64,000 nt of DNA from Streptomyces blattellae (GCF_009709555.1 NZ_WJBG01000121.1:1-64000), one strand, 5' to 3'. Counted from the first letter of the stretch, positions 16,218-24,869 are shown. A program made the numbers and translations. The notes: generated by a model not told the origin, from the letters alone.

Positions 16218-16832
16218 ATGCCTGCGGACGCCAGTACCTCACCCGCCTCCCCGCCTCTCACCCAGCGGCAGGAGGCACGCCGCCGCCGCATCCTGCACGC
16301 GAGCGCACAGCTGGCGAGCCGGGGCGGTTTCGACGCGGTGCAGATGCGGGAGGTCGCGGAGTCCTCGCAGGTGGCGCTCGGCACGCTGTACCGGTACTTC
16401 CCGTCCAAGGTGCATCTGCTGGTCGCCACCATGCAGGACCAGCTGGAGCACATGCACGGCACGCTGCGGAAGAAGCCGCCGACCGGACGGACGGCGGCGG
16501 AACGGGTCGCGGAGACCCTGATGCGGGCGTTCCGCGCCCTGCAGCGCGAGCCGCATCTCGCCGACGCGATGGTCCGCGCCCTGACGTTCGCGGACCGCAG
16601 CGTCTCACCCGAGGTCGACCAGGTGTCCCGCCAGACGACTGTGATCATCCTCGACGCGATGGGACTGGACAACCCCACCCCCGAGCAGCTCTCCGCCGTC
16701 CGCGTCATCGAGCACACCTGGCACTCGGCCCTGATCACCTGGCTCTCGGGCCGTGCCTCCATCGCCCAGGTGAAGATCGACATCGAGACGGTGTGCAGGC
16801 TCATCGACCTGACGGACCCCGAGCACACGTGA
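16218..16832 (+). CDS. TetR-family regulator, KstR-like
   Basis: Repressor of 204 residues. The N-terminal HTH is clear: RQEARRRRILHASAQLASRG, DAVQMREVAESSQVALGTLY and RYFPSKVHLLVATMQDQLE, the last being nearly diagnostic of the KstR group (YRYFPSKVHLL). The ligand domain follows (ETLMRAFRALQREPHLADAM, TFADRSVSPEVDQVS, ALITWLSGRASIAQVK). KstR proteins repress sterol and fatty-acid catabolic genes and release DNA on binding CoA thioesters of cholesterol metabolites. A matching operator lies 155 bp upstream, and similar inverted repeats precede the aldehyde dehydrogenase, MBL and thiolase genes. The start at ATG 16218 gives a normal N-terminal arm. The TPP riboswitch on the other strand begins to be transcribed toward its 3' end 13 bp away. 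Confidence 0.88.
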   Translation: MPADASTSPASPPLTQRQEARRRRILHASAQLASRGGFDAVQMREVAESSQVALGTLYRYFPSKVHLLVATMQDQLEHMHGTLRKKPPTGRTAAERVAETLMRAFRALQREPHLADAMVRALTFADRSVSPEVDQVSRQTTVIILDAMGLDNPTPEQLSAVRVIEHTWHSALITWLSGRASIAQVKIDIETVCRLIDLTDPEHT

Positions 16833-16844
16833 ACGACCTACGAG

Positions 16845-17011
16845 ACGGGTTCCCTTCGCCGGCATGGTCCGGATCAGGTGGCTGGGGGTCGCCTTCAGGC
16901 CCTGCTACTGCCCTCAGGCCTCTCAGCCCAACCGTCGACGTCGGCACCGGCGGAGACCTTCGACTCCCGCCAGAGTCGGCTACTCCGGTTGGACTCCCTC
17001 ACTCATCCCGT
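16845..17011 (-). promoter_or_regulatory. TPP riboswitch (THI element), no thiamine gene downstream
   Basis: On the minus strand the conserved parts occur in order: P1 strand ACGGG (17011-17007), CCAACCG (16992-16986) pairing with CGGTTGG (16934-16928), the CTGAGA box (16926-16921), then ACCTGATCCGG (16879-16869) and ATGCCGGCGAAGGGA (16865-16851), and the closing P1 strand CCCGT (16849-16845). A large variable stem lies between the P2 strands. Upstream, the AT-richer GTTCTACTCTGGTAATAG (about 17036-17015) could hold a -10 region. Known TPP riboswitches control thiamine synthesis or transport genes. Here the RNA would run straight into the antisense strand of the TetR gene, and the first minus-strand gene is the glycosyltransferase 850 nt away. 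Confidence 0.8.
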
Positions 17012-17186
17012 AGGCCTATTACCAGAGTAGAACACCTGCCCGGAAAAAGAACCGCTGGATTCATGATTTTCCAGCCGAAACCGGACACGCGACACGCCGC
17101 CGCGTCGCACCACCACACCCCGCTCCGCTCCTCGTCCCGGACACGCGTAAGCACCCGCTCACGGAGGCCGGTTCCGGGAAACCGCC

Positions 17187-17360
17187 TCATCGCCTTCGGC
17201 GGCGGAGGGCGGCAAGGAGTTCGGTGAGTACCTTGAGGGCCGCGAGCCGCCGGGCCGGCCGACTCGACCACACTGCGGGCAGCACGACACCCCCGTAGAC
17301 CGCGCCGAAGACGAGCACGATCGCGCACAGGGCGGACAGGGAAAGCGACGGGAAGGTCAT
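17187..17360 (-). CDS. small single-pass membrane protein
   Basis: Protein of 57 residues with one transmembrane helix (LSLSALCAIVLVFGAVYGGVVLPAV) followed by a basic amphipathic tail ending LRRRRR. ATG 17360 is preceded by GGAGGAACTC, an excellent ribosome site, which is why I prefer it to the longer frame beginning at 17420. No family recognised. Its stop is 176 nt upstream of the TPP riboswitch on the same strand, and it is divergent from the NACHT gene. Confidence 0.6.
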   Translation of the reverse strand: MTFPSLSLSALCAIVLVFGAVYGGVVLPAVWSSRPARRLAALKVLTELLAALRRRRR

Positions 17361-17492
17361 GAGTTCCTCCAGGTACGGCGGTGGCCGACGGTTTGCGCCA
17401 TGACCATCTCCCGCCCGCACCGCACCCCGGCCCGATCCCGGCTCCCGCCGAACTCACGACGGAAGACGCAGGTCAGGCCCTACGCTTCTGAG

Positions 17493-20400
17493 GTGTCCAC
17501 CGAACCACACCGAAGGGGCCAGGAGTTGACCGCATCCCCCACGGGTCCCGTCGCGGACTTCTGCTTCGAGCTGCGCCGCCTGGTGCGCGCCTGCGGTGTA
17601 CCGCAGGCGGATATCGCACAGACCCTCGGCCGGGGCGCCAGCTCGGTTTCGGAACTGCTGGGCGGGAGACGACGGACTGCTCCGGAATGGGACGACGTGC
17701 GGTTGATCGTCTGCCTGTGCTCCGAGCGGTACGCGGTGCGGTCCGGTCCGGGAGTGGGGCGGCTCCGCCTGGACGTGAAGTGGTGGCGGGAGCGGTACGA
17801 CGAGTTGGAACGTGCCGTGGAACGCGCACGTACGGTGCCCGCACCCGGGCCCCTCACCACCCCTTTCGTCCCGTCTCCCCCTCCCGTCCCCGCCGCCTCG
17901 CCCACCCTCGACGCAGCCGGCTGCCTGGACATGGGCGTGGACGACGCGGTGCGCCTGCTGGCCGACGGCCGTCCGGAGCTGCTGGACACGGCGGACGCGC
18001 TGCTGGAGCCGACACACTCGGACGGCCAGCCGGCACACTCGGACGGCCGCCCGTCCTTCGTCCTGGACGCCCTGCTGGACGGTTTCCCGCAACGGGTGCG
18101 AGCCGTCCACGGCCTCGCCCGCAGCGCCCTGCTCTGGGCCGCCCGGGTGGCGCTGGCGGAGGCTCTGACCCAGTGCGCGGACCATCTGTCCCAGATGGGG
18201 GCCGTGGATTTCGTCCGGCTCCTGACGCGCAAAGCGCTCCAACCGCAGGAGCCGTCGGATCCCGCCCGACCACACACTGACGACGTCGGCGGCACCGGTG
18301 ATACCCGACAACGGGACCGCTACGAGCGCTGTGTCCGGTTGATCACCCAACTGTCTTTGCACTGCCCGGAGTTCGCCCTCACGTTCGCCCCGCGCGGCAC
18401 CGTCGTGCGGGCCACGGCGGATAAGCCGGATGGAATCGGGCTGGCCGGACTGGAGGTTCTGCTGGCCGAATGCGCGGGCCAGGGCACGCCCTTCCCGGCC
18501 GCCCGGACCCGGCTGCGCGATCCGATCGCCTCCCTCGACTCTCCAGGCCCCCTGCTGCCGAGCCTGGCGCAGGGATACGTCAATCCGCGCTTCCGGCTGG
18601 CCCCCCTGCAACGGCCGGAGGGCTTCACGCAGGGCGTCGCCTCGGACAAGTGGTGGGTGCGGCAGCCCTTGTACGACACCGGCGAGCACTTCTTCGCCGC
18701 GTACCTGCTCGGTCTCCCCGCCCTGCTCTCCCCGCTGCTCGTGCTGGGCCACCCCGGCGTCGGCAAGTCGCTGCTGACCCGGCTCCTGGCGGCCCGGCTC
18801 CCGGTCGGCGAATTCCGTCCGCTCCGGATCGAGCTGAGGTACACGCCTGCCGAGGCGGATGTGCAGACGCAGTTGGAGCACGCCCTGAAGCGGTCCACGG
18901 GACGGTCGGTGAGCTGGCCGGAATGGTCGGAGGCCGAGCCCGGGGTGATCCCAGTGGTGCTGCTGGACGGATTCGACGAGTTGCTCCAGGCGGGCGCTCG
19001 GCGCCTGGATTCCAGACGGCAGTGGGGATATCTGCGCGAGGTCGAAGATTTCCAGAGACGCGAGTCGGAACTCGGCCGTCCGCTGATCGTGATCGTGACG
19101 AGCCGCACGGTGGTCGCCGACCGCGCGGACATCCCCCGCAACAGCCAGGTGTTGCGCCTGGAGCCGTTCGCGGAGCCGGAGATCGAGCGGTGGCTGACGA
19201 TCTGGAACACCACGAACGCGGACTACCAGAACCTGCACGGCCTCAAACCGCTGACGCCTCAGGTTGTCTTACCGCACCGGGACCTGGCGGCCCAGCCTCT
19301 GCTGCTGCTCATGCTCGCGCTGTACGACTCGGTCGGCAACGCGCTGCACCGGCTGCGCGACCAGGGCATCAGCCGCACACAGCTGTACGACCGGCTGCTC
19401 ACGGAGTTCGTCCGCCGCCAGGTCGACAAGGACGGCCCGCTGCCGCCGGCCGAGCGGTCGGTCGCCGTCGAACGCGAGCTGCGCCGTCTGTCCGTGATCG
19501 CACTCGGCATGTTCCAGCGCGGTGCCCAGTCCATCGGCGGCGAGGAAGCGGACCGGGACCTGCGGTCGCTGGGCGAAGGCTCCGCGGGCTCCGGGGCAGG
19601 GCTGCTTTTCGGGCGGTTCTTCTTCGTGCACGAGGCGCAAGCCGTCGTCACGGAAGAACGACTGCGCAGCTACGAGTTCCTGCATGCGACCTTCGGCGAG
19701 CACTTGGCGGCGCGGCTGATCGACGAGGCGCTACGTCGGCTTGCCGGGCCAGACCCCTTGGATGACGGCGAGTTGTACGCCCTGCTCTCCTTCACCCCGC
19801 TCACTGACCGGGCGCAGACCATGCAGAATCTGAGGAGCATGCTGACGGCCTGGCCCGGGGAACGAGCGAGGGCCGAACTGGTGGACTCTCTCTTCGAGTT
19901 GTTCAGGGCAGCCGCGTGGGGCGGTCCCGGGCACCGTACGGAGGTGGGGTATGCACCGGTCCGGAAGACGCGGACGTACCGGGACTCGGTGTACGAGGCC
20001 AACCTGCTGCTGGTCGCGGTGCTCGCGTGCGACGAGGTCTATGCCTCGCAACTCCTCAAGTCCTCGGGGGACTTGGTTGCGGCCTGGCGTCGGCATGCGT
20101 TGGGGTGGCAGGCACAGATGTCCCCGGAGTCATGGGATCTGCTGTGTTCGACGCTCAGCCTCCACCGCAATCCGCCACACGATCCGAACCGGCCTGTCCG
20201 ACACACCCCGGACATGCTCATCAGCATGGAGCGGGGACCGCTCGCCCACCACGAACTCCGCTGGAGCACACCGCTGCTGTTCTACCCCACGCGTCACGTC
20301 GATGCTGTGATCAGACGGGCCATGTTCACGGGGGACGCCGACATCGAGTTGCTCCTGCACACCAGCTATCCGCTGCTTGTCCAGTTCCCCACCGCCGCCG

Positions 20401-21191
20401 ACGGTGTCCGGCCGACCACCCGGACGCAAGCTCAGACTCTCGTCGCTCTGCTCGTCAGGGACCCGGAGATGCCCCTGGCCCTTCCTGAGCTCTACGCCAT
20501 GTGCCTGGACCAGTTGGGCCGCCCGGTGGACCTGGAGGCAGTCGTCTATCTGGAGGCGGTGCTGCGTCAGCTGGTCCACGACGCCCCCTCGATGCCCGAC
20601 AGCGCCCTGTCTCAGGTGCTGCACCGACTGCAGTGGCCCCTCAGCAGAACAGGCCTCGCCACCGATGCGATGAGGCAACTGCTCCTGCGCTGTGTCCGTG
20701 ACGCCCTGGAGCGCGGCAGCCCCCTCCTGGCCGATGCACTCAACATCGTCCGCAGGTTCTTCGTCGAGCCCGAACTCCCGCAGGACAGCCGGAGTTTCAC
20801 CCCCGAAGAGCTCGGGCACCTGGGCCACTCCACGCACACCTGGCGCTGGGCAGGCTCCCTGCACGGCAATGCCGCAGCCCGCATGCTCGACACTCTGCTC
20901 GCCGGTCTCGACCTTCCGCACACCGCCGCGACCCGCCCCGAAGCCCTCATCGGACTCCTCCGTCTCGCATCCGAACTCGACCTCGGCGACTGGCTCTCTA
21001 CCCACGCTCCCGAGATCCTCAGCGCCCTTCCCCACGAAGCCTTCGGCCTCCTGCGCCCCTCGGACCTGCGCCCGCTGCGGGCGGTGCTGCCGAAAGGCGC
21101 CCACGAGGCCGAGTTCCTGGAGGTCGAGCGGGTCTGGCGCGGCCCTACTCCTCCGGCGGAAAAACCGGCTCCCCGCTCCCCAGCAGCGTGA
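17493..21191 (+). CDS. HTH-NACHT STAND ATPase, candidate defence/signalling protein
   Basis: About 1232 residues. The N-terminus has an XRE-like HTH (FCFELRRLVRACGVPQADIA, QTLGRGASSVSELLGGRRR), a Pro-rich linker and a helical middle. The NACHT domain has Walker A GHPGVGKS at nucleotide 18747, Walker B VVLLDGFDELL near 18955, then IVTSRTVV and the PLLLLMLALYDS and FLHATFGEHLAARLI segments of the winged-helix/NACHT C-terminal modules. About 400 further helical residues have no recognised repeat and would be the sensor. STAND proteins oligomerise on sensing a trigger, and bacterial NACHT proteins include anti-phage members. The frame opens at 17400; GTG 17493 is chosen, and TTG 17526 with AAGGGG upstream is equally plausible. 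The 3' end overlaps the convergent ferredoxin gene by 47 bp. Confidence 0.88.
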   Translation: MSTEPHRRGQELTASPTGPVADFCFELRRLVRACGVPQADIAQTLGRGASSVSELLGGRRRTAPEWDDVRLIVCLCSERYAVRSGPGVGRLRLDVKWWRERYDELERAVERARTVPAPGPLTTPFVPSPPPVPAASPTLDAAGCLDMGVDDAVRLLADGRPELLDTADALLEPTHSDGQPAHSDGRPSFVLDALLDGFPQRVRAVHGLARSALLWAARVALAEALTQCADHLSQMGAVDFVRLLTRKALQPQEPSDPARPHTDDVGGTGDTRQRDRYERCVRLITQLSLHCPEFALTFAPRGTVVRATADKPDGIGLAGLEVLLAECAGQGTPFPAARTRLRDPIASLDSPGPLLPSLAQGYVNPRFRLAPLQRPEGFTQGVASDKWWVRQPLYDTGEHFFAAYLLGLPALLSPLLVLGHPGVGKSLLTRLLAARLPVGEFRPLRIELRYTPAEADVQTQLEHALKRSTGRSVSWPEWSEAEPGVIPVVLLDGFDELLQAGARRLDSRRQWGYLREVEDFQRRESELGRPLIVIVTSRTVVADRADIPRNSQVLRLEPFAEPEIERWLTIWNTTNADYQNLHGLKPLTPQVVLPHRDLAAQPLLLLMLALYDSVGNALHRLRDQGISRTQLYDRLLTEFVRRQVDKDGPLPPAERSVAVERELRRLSVIALGMFQRGAQSIGGEEADRDLRSLGEGSAGSGAGLLFGRFFFVHEAQAVVTEERLRSYEFLHATFGEHLAARLIDEALRRLAGPDPLDDGELYALLSFTPLTDRAQTMQNLRSMLTAWPGERARAELVDSLFELFRAAAWGGPGHRTEVGYAPVRKTRTYRDSVYEANLLLVAVLACDEVYASQLLKSSGDLVAAWRRHALGWQAQMSPESWDLLCSTLSLHRNPPHDPNRPVRHTPDMLISMERGPLAHHELRWSTPLLFYPTRHVDAVIRRAMFTGDADIELLLHTSYPLLVQFPTAADGVRPTTRTQAQTLVALLVRDPEMPLALPELYAMCLDQLGRPVDLEAVVYLEAVLRQLVHDAPSMPDSALSQVLHRLQWPLSRTGLATDAMRQLLLRCVRDALERGSPLLADALNIVRRFFVEPELPQDSRSFTPEELGHLGHSTHTWRWAGSLHGNAAARMLDTLLAGLDLPHTAATRPEALIGLLRLASELDLGDWLSTHAPEILSALPHEAFGLLRPSDLRPLRAVLPKGAHEAEFLEVERVWRGPTPPAEKPAPRSPAA

Positions 21192-21417
21192 TCACGATGG
21201 CCTCCACCGGGCAGCCCTCCGCCGCCTCCAGGACCTGTTCGCTGGCGTCCGTCTCGGGGGCGACGGGGTGGGACTGCCGGCCGGGGTCGAGGCGGAAGCC
21301 GGCCGGGGCGTGGTGGACGCACTGGGCGGAGCCGATGCAGACGGAGCGGTCGACCTCGACCTGCCAGCGGTCGCCCGCCCCCACGCTCGACTTCGCTCGC
21401 GCGGGAGGTGCCCCCAT
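21145..21417 (-). CDS. 3Fe-4S ferredoxin (P450-type)
   Basis: Small electron carrier of up to 90 residues: WQVEVDRSVCIGSAQCVHHA and EAAEGCPVEAI give the CX5C...CP ligand set of single-cluster 3Fe-4S ferredoxins that donate electrons to actinobacterial P450s. It overlaps no upstream coding sequence but starts 2 bp after the aldehyde dehydrogenase stop, so the two are one operon. The first ~13 residues from ATG 21417 (MGAPPARAKSSVG) are encoded by a copy of an interspersed 40 bp repeat; the ancestral start may be a GTG near 21384. The CYP125-like P450 at 31.7 kb is a possible partner, by inference. Confidence 0.87.
   Translation of the reverse strand: MGAPPARAKSSVGAGDRWQVEVDRSVCIGSAQCVHHAPAGFRLDPGRQSHPVAPETDASEQVLEAAEGCPVEAIVITLLGSGEPVFPPEE
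21378..21417 (-). repeat. ~40 bp palindromic repeat element, copy 2, inside ferredoxin 5' end
   Basis: Read on the minus strand it begins ATGGGGGCACCTCCCGCGCG and ends GTCGAGCGTGGGGG, matching copy 3 at 43401-43440 at most positions. Its first bases form the ATG of the ferredoxin gene. Confidence 0.85.
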
Positions 21418-21419
21418 CG

Positions 21420-22877
21420 CTACGCCTCCCAGCCCGCCGGGAGATGGATCATCTTGTGTTCGAGGTACTCGCCGTAGCCCTCCGGGCCGAACTCCCGCCC
21501 GAGTCCGGAGTTCTTGTAGCCGCCGAAGGGGCCCAGCATGTCGAGGCTGAAGGTGTTCACCGAGTACGTGCCGGTACGGACCTGTCGCGCGACCTCGATG
21601 CCGTGCTCGACGTCCGCCGTCCAGACGCTGCCGGACAGCCCGTAGTCGGAGTCGTTCGCGATCTTCAGGGCCTCGGTCTCGTCGCCGTACGGGAGGAGGC
21701 AGATCACGGGCCCGAAGATCTCCTCCCGGGCGATCCGCATCGAGTTGTCGACATCGCCGAAGAGCGTCGGCTCGACGTACCAGCCCTGCTCCAGTCCCGC
21801 CGGACGCCCGCCGCCGGTGAGGATCTTGGCGCCCTCCTCCTGGCCGATGCGGATGTAGTCGAGGTTGCGCTGCTGCTGGCGCCGCGCCACCAGCGGGCCG
21901 ACCTGGGTCGCCGTGTCCAGCGGGTCGCCGACCACCAGCGCGCCCGCGGCGGCGGCGAAGGCCTCGGCGAACTCGTCGTAGCGGGAGCGCGGCAGCAGGA
22001 TGCGGGTCTGGGCGACGCAGGCCTGCCCGTTGTTCATCCAGGCCGCGGGGACGATCCCGGCGACCGCCGTCTCGACGTCCGCGTCCGGCAGCACCACGGC
22101 CGCCGACTTGCCGCCCAGTTCCAGCGTCACGCGGGTGAGGTTGCGTGCGGCCACCTCCATCACCCGCTTCCCCGCGGCCACCGAGCCGGTGAAGGCGACC
22201 TTGTCGACGCCGGGGTGCCCGACCAGGTACTCGCTGACCTCGCGGCCGGCGGGCACGATCGACAGCACGCCCTCCGGCAGCCCGGCCTCCTTGGTGATCT
22301 CGCCGAGGATGTACGCGTCCAGCGGCGACTCGGGCGACGGCTTGAGGACGGCCGTGCAGCCGGTGAGCAGCGCGGGCGCGAGCTTGGAGGCGGCGACGAA
22401 CTGCGGGACGTTCCAGGGGACGACGGCCGCGACGACCCCGACGGGCTCGCGGCGGACGAGGATCCGGCCGAGCGCGCCGGTGCGCGTCTCCTCGTACACA
22501 TAGTCCCGCGCGACGGTGATCGCCGCGTCCCACACCATCATCGCGCCGAGCGCCTGCGCGAGAACGCTCCAGGAGTACGGCGATCCGTTCTCGGAGGAGA
22601 TCACGCGGGCGATCTCCTCGTGCCGTACGGCGATCGCGTCCTTGATCCGGGAGACCACCGCGATCCGCTCGTCCAGCGGCATCCGCGGCCAGGGGCCCTC
22701 GTCGAACGCGGTGCGCGCGGCGGCGACGGCCCGGTCCACGTCCGCCTTCGACGCGTGCGGCACGCGTCCGATGACCTGTTCCGTATGCGGCGAGATCACC
22801 TCGATGACGTCCTCGCCCAGGGGGTCGGTCAACTCCCCGCCGATGAACAGCTGTCCGTGTTCCACGAGCTCGGTCAT
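21420..22877 (-). CDS. NAD(P)+-dependent aldehyde dehydrogenase
   Basis: Protein of 485 residues, the normal family length. NAD-binding and catalytic motifs are all present: VVPWNVPQFVAASKLAPALL, CTAVLKPSPESPL, FTGSVAAGKRVMEVAARNL, the catalytic Glu in VTLELGGKSA, the catalytic Cys in NNGQACVAQTRIL and EEIFGPVICLLPY. It would oxidise an aldehyde to an acid in the cytoplasm. AGGAGG lies 12-13 bp before ATG 22877; the in-frame upstream extension is antisense to the MBL gene and ignored. An inverted repeat AGAACTG-ATAC-CAGTTCT lies 55 bp upstream between it and the divergent MBL gene. Close homologues in actinomycetes are linked to steroid or terpenoid side-chain oxidation; the substrate is inferred, not shown. 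Confidence 0.92.
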   Translation of the reverse strand: MTELVEHGQLFIGGELTDPLGEDVIEVISPHTEQVIGRVPHASKADVDRAVAAARTAFDEGPWPRMPLDERIAVVSRIKDAIAVRHEEIARVISSENGSPYSWSVLAQALGAMMVWDAAITVARDYVYEETRTGALGRILVRREPVGVVAAVVPWNVPQFVAASKLAPALLTGCTAVLKPSPESPLDAYILGEITKEAGLPEGVLSIVPAGREVSEYLVGHPGVDKVAFTGSVAAGKRVMEVAARNLTRVTLELGGKSAAVVLPDADVETAVAGIVPAAWMNNGQACVAQTRILLPRSRYDEFAEAFAAAAGALVVGDPLDTATQVGPLVARRQQQRNLDYIRIGQEEGAKILTGGGRPAGLEQGWYVEPTLFGDVDNSMRIAREEIFGPVICLLPYGDETEALKIANDSDYGLSGSVWTADVEHGIEVARQVRTGTYSVNTFSLDMLGPFGGYKNSGLGREFGPEGYGEYLEHKMIHLPAGWEA

Positions 22878-22931
22878 GGCCGACGCCTCCTGCGGAGCTG
22901 GAGCGGTTTCCTTGGTTTCTGACGCTGTTTC

Positions 22932-22949
22932 AGAACTGATACCAGTTCT
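22932..22949. promoter_or_regulatory. inverted repeat, candidate operator between ALDH and MBL genes
   Basis: AGAACTG (22932-22938) and CAGTTCT (22943-22949) are perfect 7 bp arms around ATAC. AAC and GTT are the same half-site core as the KstR-type sequence at 16050, but the spacing is longer, so it may bind a related TetR protein. It is immediately followed by AT-rich TAGTTATAGT, suitable for a promoter of the MBL gene. Confidence 0.6.
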
Positions 22950-23043
22950 AGTTATAGTGAGCAATGGTCGTGAGGACGGCGGGCACAGCAGCAGACGGAC
23001 GGCAACGGACGGCAGTCGAGGCGAAGCCAGGACGGGGAAGCCC

Positions 23044-24075
23044 ATGGCGCAGGTGTACGACCACGGCGGCGGCGTGCGGTCGGTCCAGGTCCCCATCCCG
23101 GACAACCCCCTGGGGCACACGCTCGTGTACGTCGTCGACACCGACCGCGGACCGGTCCTGATCGACACCGGCTGGGACGACCCGGCGTCATGGGACACCC
23201 TGGCCGACGGGCTTACGGCATGCGGGACTTCGCCCGCCGAGATCCACGGCGTGGTCATCACCCACCACCACCCCGACCACCACGGCCTGTCCGGCAGGGT
23301 CCGTGAGGCGTCCGGCGCGTGGATCGCGATGCACGCGGCGGACACGGCGCTCGTACGCCGGGCCCGCTCGACCGGACCCGGGCGCTGGATCTCGTACCTC
23401 ACGGACAAGCTCACGGCGGTCGGCGCCCCCGAGGAGCACATCGCGCCCCTGCGCACCGCCCGCCCCCGCTCCGACCTCCCCGGCCTCTCCCCCGCCCTGC
23501 CCGACCGCGAGATCGTCCCCGGCGAACTCGTCGACCTCCCCGGCCGCCGCCTGCGCGCGATCTGGACGCCGGGCCACACACCGGGCCACGTCTGCCTGCA
23601 CCTGGAAGAGGACCACCCCTCTCAACGCCCCGGCCACGGACGCCTGTTCTCCGGCGACCATCTGCTCCCCGAGATCACCCCGCACATCGGCCTGTACGAG
23701 GATCCCGACGACGCCACCGTCACCGACCCCCTCGGCGACTACCTCGACTCCCTCGAACGCGTCGGCCGCCTGTCCCCCGCCGAGGTCCTCCCCGCCCACC
23801 AGCACGCGTTCACCGACGCACCCGCGCGCGTAAGCGAGTTGCTCGCCCACCACGAGCACCGCCTCACCGGCCTGCTCACCCTCCTCACCGACCCCCTCAC
23901 ACCCTGGCAGCTCGCGGTGCGCATGGAGTGGAACCGCCCCTGGAGCCACATCCCGTACGGCTCCAGGAACATCGCCGTGTCGGAGGCCGAGGCCCATCTG
24001 CGACGACTGGTGAAGCTGGGGCGGGCGGAGGCGGTGGCGGGGACGGATCCGGTGACGTACGTGGCCACGTCCTAG
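23044..24075 (+). CDS. metallo-beta-lactamase-fold hydrolase
   Basis: Protein of 343 residues with the MBL metal-binding motif THHHPDHHG (HxHxDH), then TPGHTPGHVCLHL with the next His ligand, FSGDHLLPEI with the bridging Asp and EVLPAHQHAF with the last His. The C-terminal ~75 residues form a helical winged region (HRLTGLLTLLTDPLTPWQLAVRM) as in glyoxalase II-like or RNase Z-like thioester hydrolases of the MBL superfamily. GGGGAAG precedes ATG 23044, which fixes the start. It is divergent from the aldehyde dehydrogenase/ferredoxin operon with a shared palindrome, suggesting a joint role, perhaps acyl-CoA thioester hydrolysis. The exact substrate is not visible. Confidence 0.87.
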   Translation: MAQVYDHGGGVRSVQVPIPDNPLGHTLVYVVDTDRGPVLIDTGWDDPASWDTLADGLTACGTSPAEIHGVVITHHHPDHHGLSGRVREASGAWIAMHAADTALVRRARSTGPGRWISYLTDKLTAVGAPEEHIAPLRTARPRSDLPGLSPALPDREIVPGELVDLPGRRLRAIWTPGHTPGHVCLHLEEDHPSQRPGHGRLFSGDHLLPEITPHIGLYEDPDDATVTDPLGDYLDSLERVGRLSPAEVLPAHQHAFTDAPARVSELLAHHEHRLTGLLTLLTDPLTPWQLAVRMEWNRPWSHIPYGSRNIAVSEAEAHLRRLVKLGRAEAVAGTDPVTYVATS

Positions 24076-24084
24076 GGCGCGGCG

Positions 24085-24747
24085 CTAGAACGCGACCGAC
24101 CGGATCGATTCCGCCGCGTCGCCGAGGAGTTCGACTTCGCGGCGGCTCATCGTCGGGTTGGCCGCGCGCCGTCGCCGGGCCTCTGCCAGGGCGTCCTCCG
24201 TGAGAGGGGAGGGGGCGGCGAGGAAGGCGGTGAGCACGGTGGCGGCGAGGGCGGCGAACGGGGCGTCGGTGACCGCGGCCTGAGCGAGGATCACCGCCGA
24301 CATGGCCCAGTCCAGGGCCGGGTCGCCCTCCTCCGTGTTGGTCCAGTCGATCACTCGGGGGCCGTCCGCGGTGAGGATCACGTTCTCGGGGTGCAGGTCG
24401 AGGTGGAGGATGCGGGCGGTCCGGGAGCGGCGGGCGGGGATGGTGTGCAGGTCGCGCAGCAGGCGGGCGAGGGTGGCGCCGGCCTCCTGCGCGCCCGGCG
24501 AACCGGCGACGCATGCCTCCAGCATCGTCGGGCCCGACAGGCGTTCCATCACCAGGTCGGTCCGTGAGGAGCCGGACAGCCGCACGCGCGGGACCGGGTA
24601 GCCGTACGCGCGCACATGCTCCATCACGGCGCCGTCGGCCGCCGCGTTCCCCCACCCCTGCCGACTGCGGCGCAGTACCCACGCCGTGTCGATCTCGTAG
24701 ACGTCGGCGGTACGGCCGGAGCCGAGCAGTCTTCCCGTCGGCTGCAT
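24085..24747 (-). CDS. aminoglycoside phosphotransferase-like kinase (APH family)
   Basis: Protein of 220 residues with the protein-kinase-like APH fold: LLGSGRTADVYEID is the Gly loop, LVMERLSGPTMLEA the hinge, ARILHLDLHPENVILTADG the catalytic loop (Asp acting as Brenner-type base) and PRVIDWTNTEEGDPALDWAM the metal-binding Asp motif. It is shorter than resistance kinases (~260-300 residues), the N-lobe being reduced. Such small APH proteins usually phosphorylate unknown small molecules; a resistance role cannot be claimed. It converges with the MBL gene, with 9 bp between the stops. Confidence 0.85.
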   Translation of the reverse strand: MQPTGRLLGSGRTADVYEIDTAWVLRRSRQGWGNAAADGAVMEHVRAYGYPVPRVRLSGSSRTDLVMERLSGPTMLEACVAGSPGAQEAGATLARLLRDLHTIPARRSRTARILHLDLHPENVILTADGPRVIDWTNTEEGDPALDWAMSAVILAQAAVTDAPFAALAATVLTAFLAAPSPLTEDALAEARRRRAANPTMSRREVELLGDAAESIRSVAF

Positions 24748-24798
24748 GGCCCGAGACTAAGCGCCCTGCGGGAAGTGCAGCGACAGGCCGTCGATCGT

Positions 24799-24869
24799 CC
24801 GCGGGCCCGTTGTGGCCGGGCGGGCCCACGCGGCGGTAGCCGCAATTCGATTGCGGCCCCGCGCCCCTT
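24799..24869 (-). repeat. ~70 bp interspersed repeat, copy 2
   Basis: On the minus strand: AGGGGCGCGGGGCCGCAATC, then TTGCGGCTACCGCCGCGTGG and CCACAACGGGCCCGCGG. It lies in the gap between the kinase gene and the cobalamin riboswitch. Apart from this repeat, 24870-25030 shows no gene. Confidence 0.85.

Noticed and set aside
24085..24747. Aminoglycoside resistance gene
   Set aside because: The APH fold is clear, but the protein is short and no resistance context is present, so only a kinase-like label is supported.
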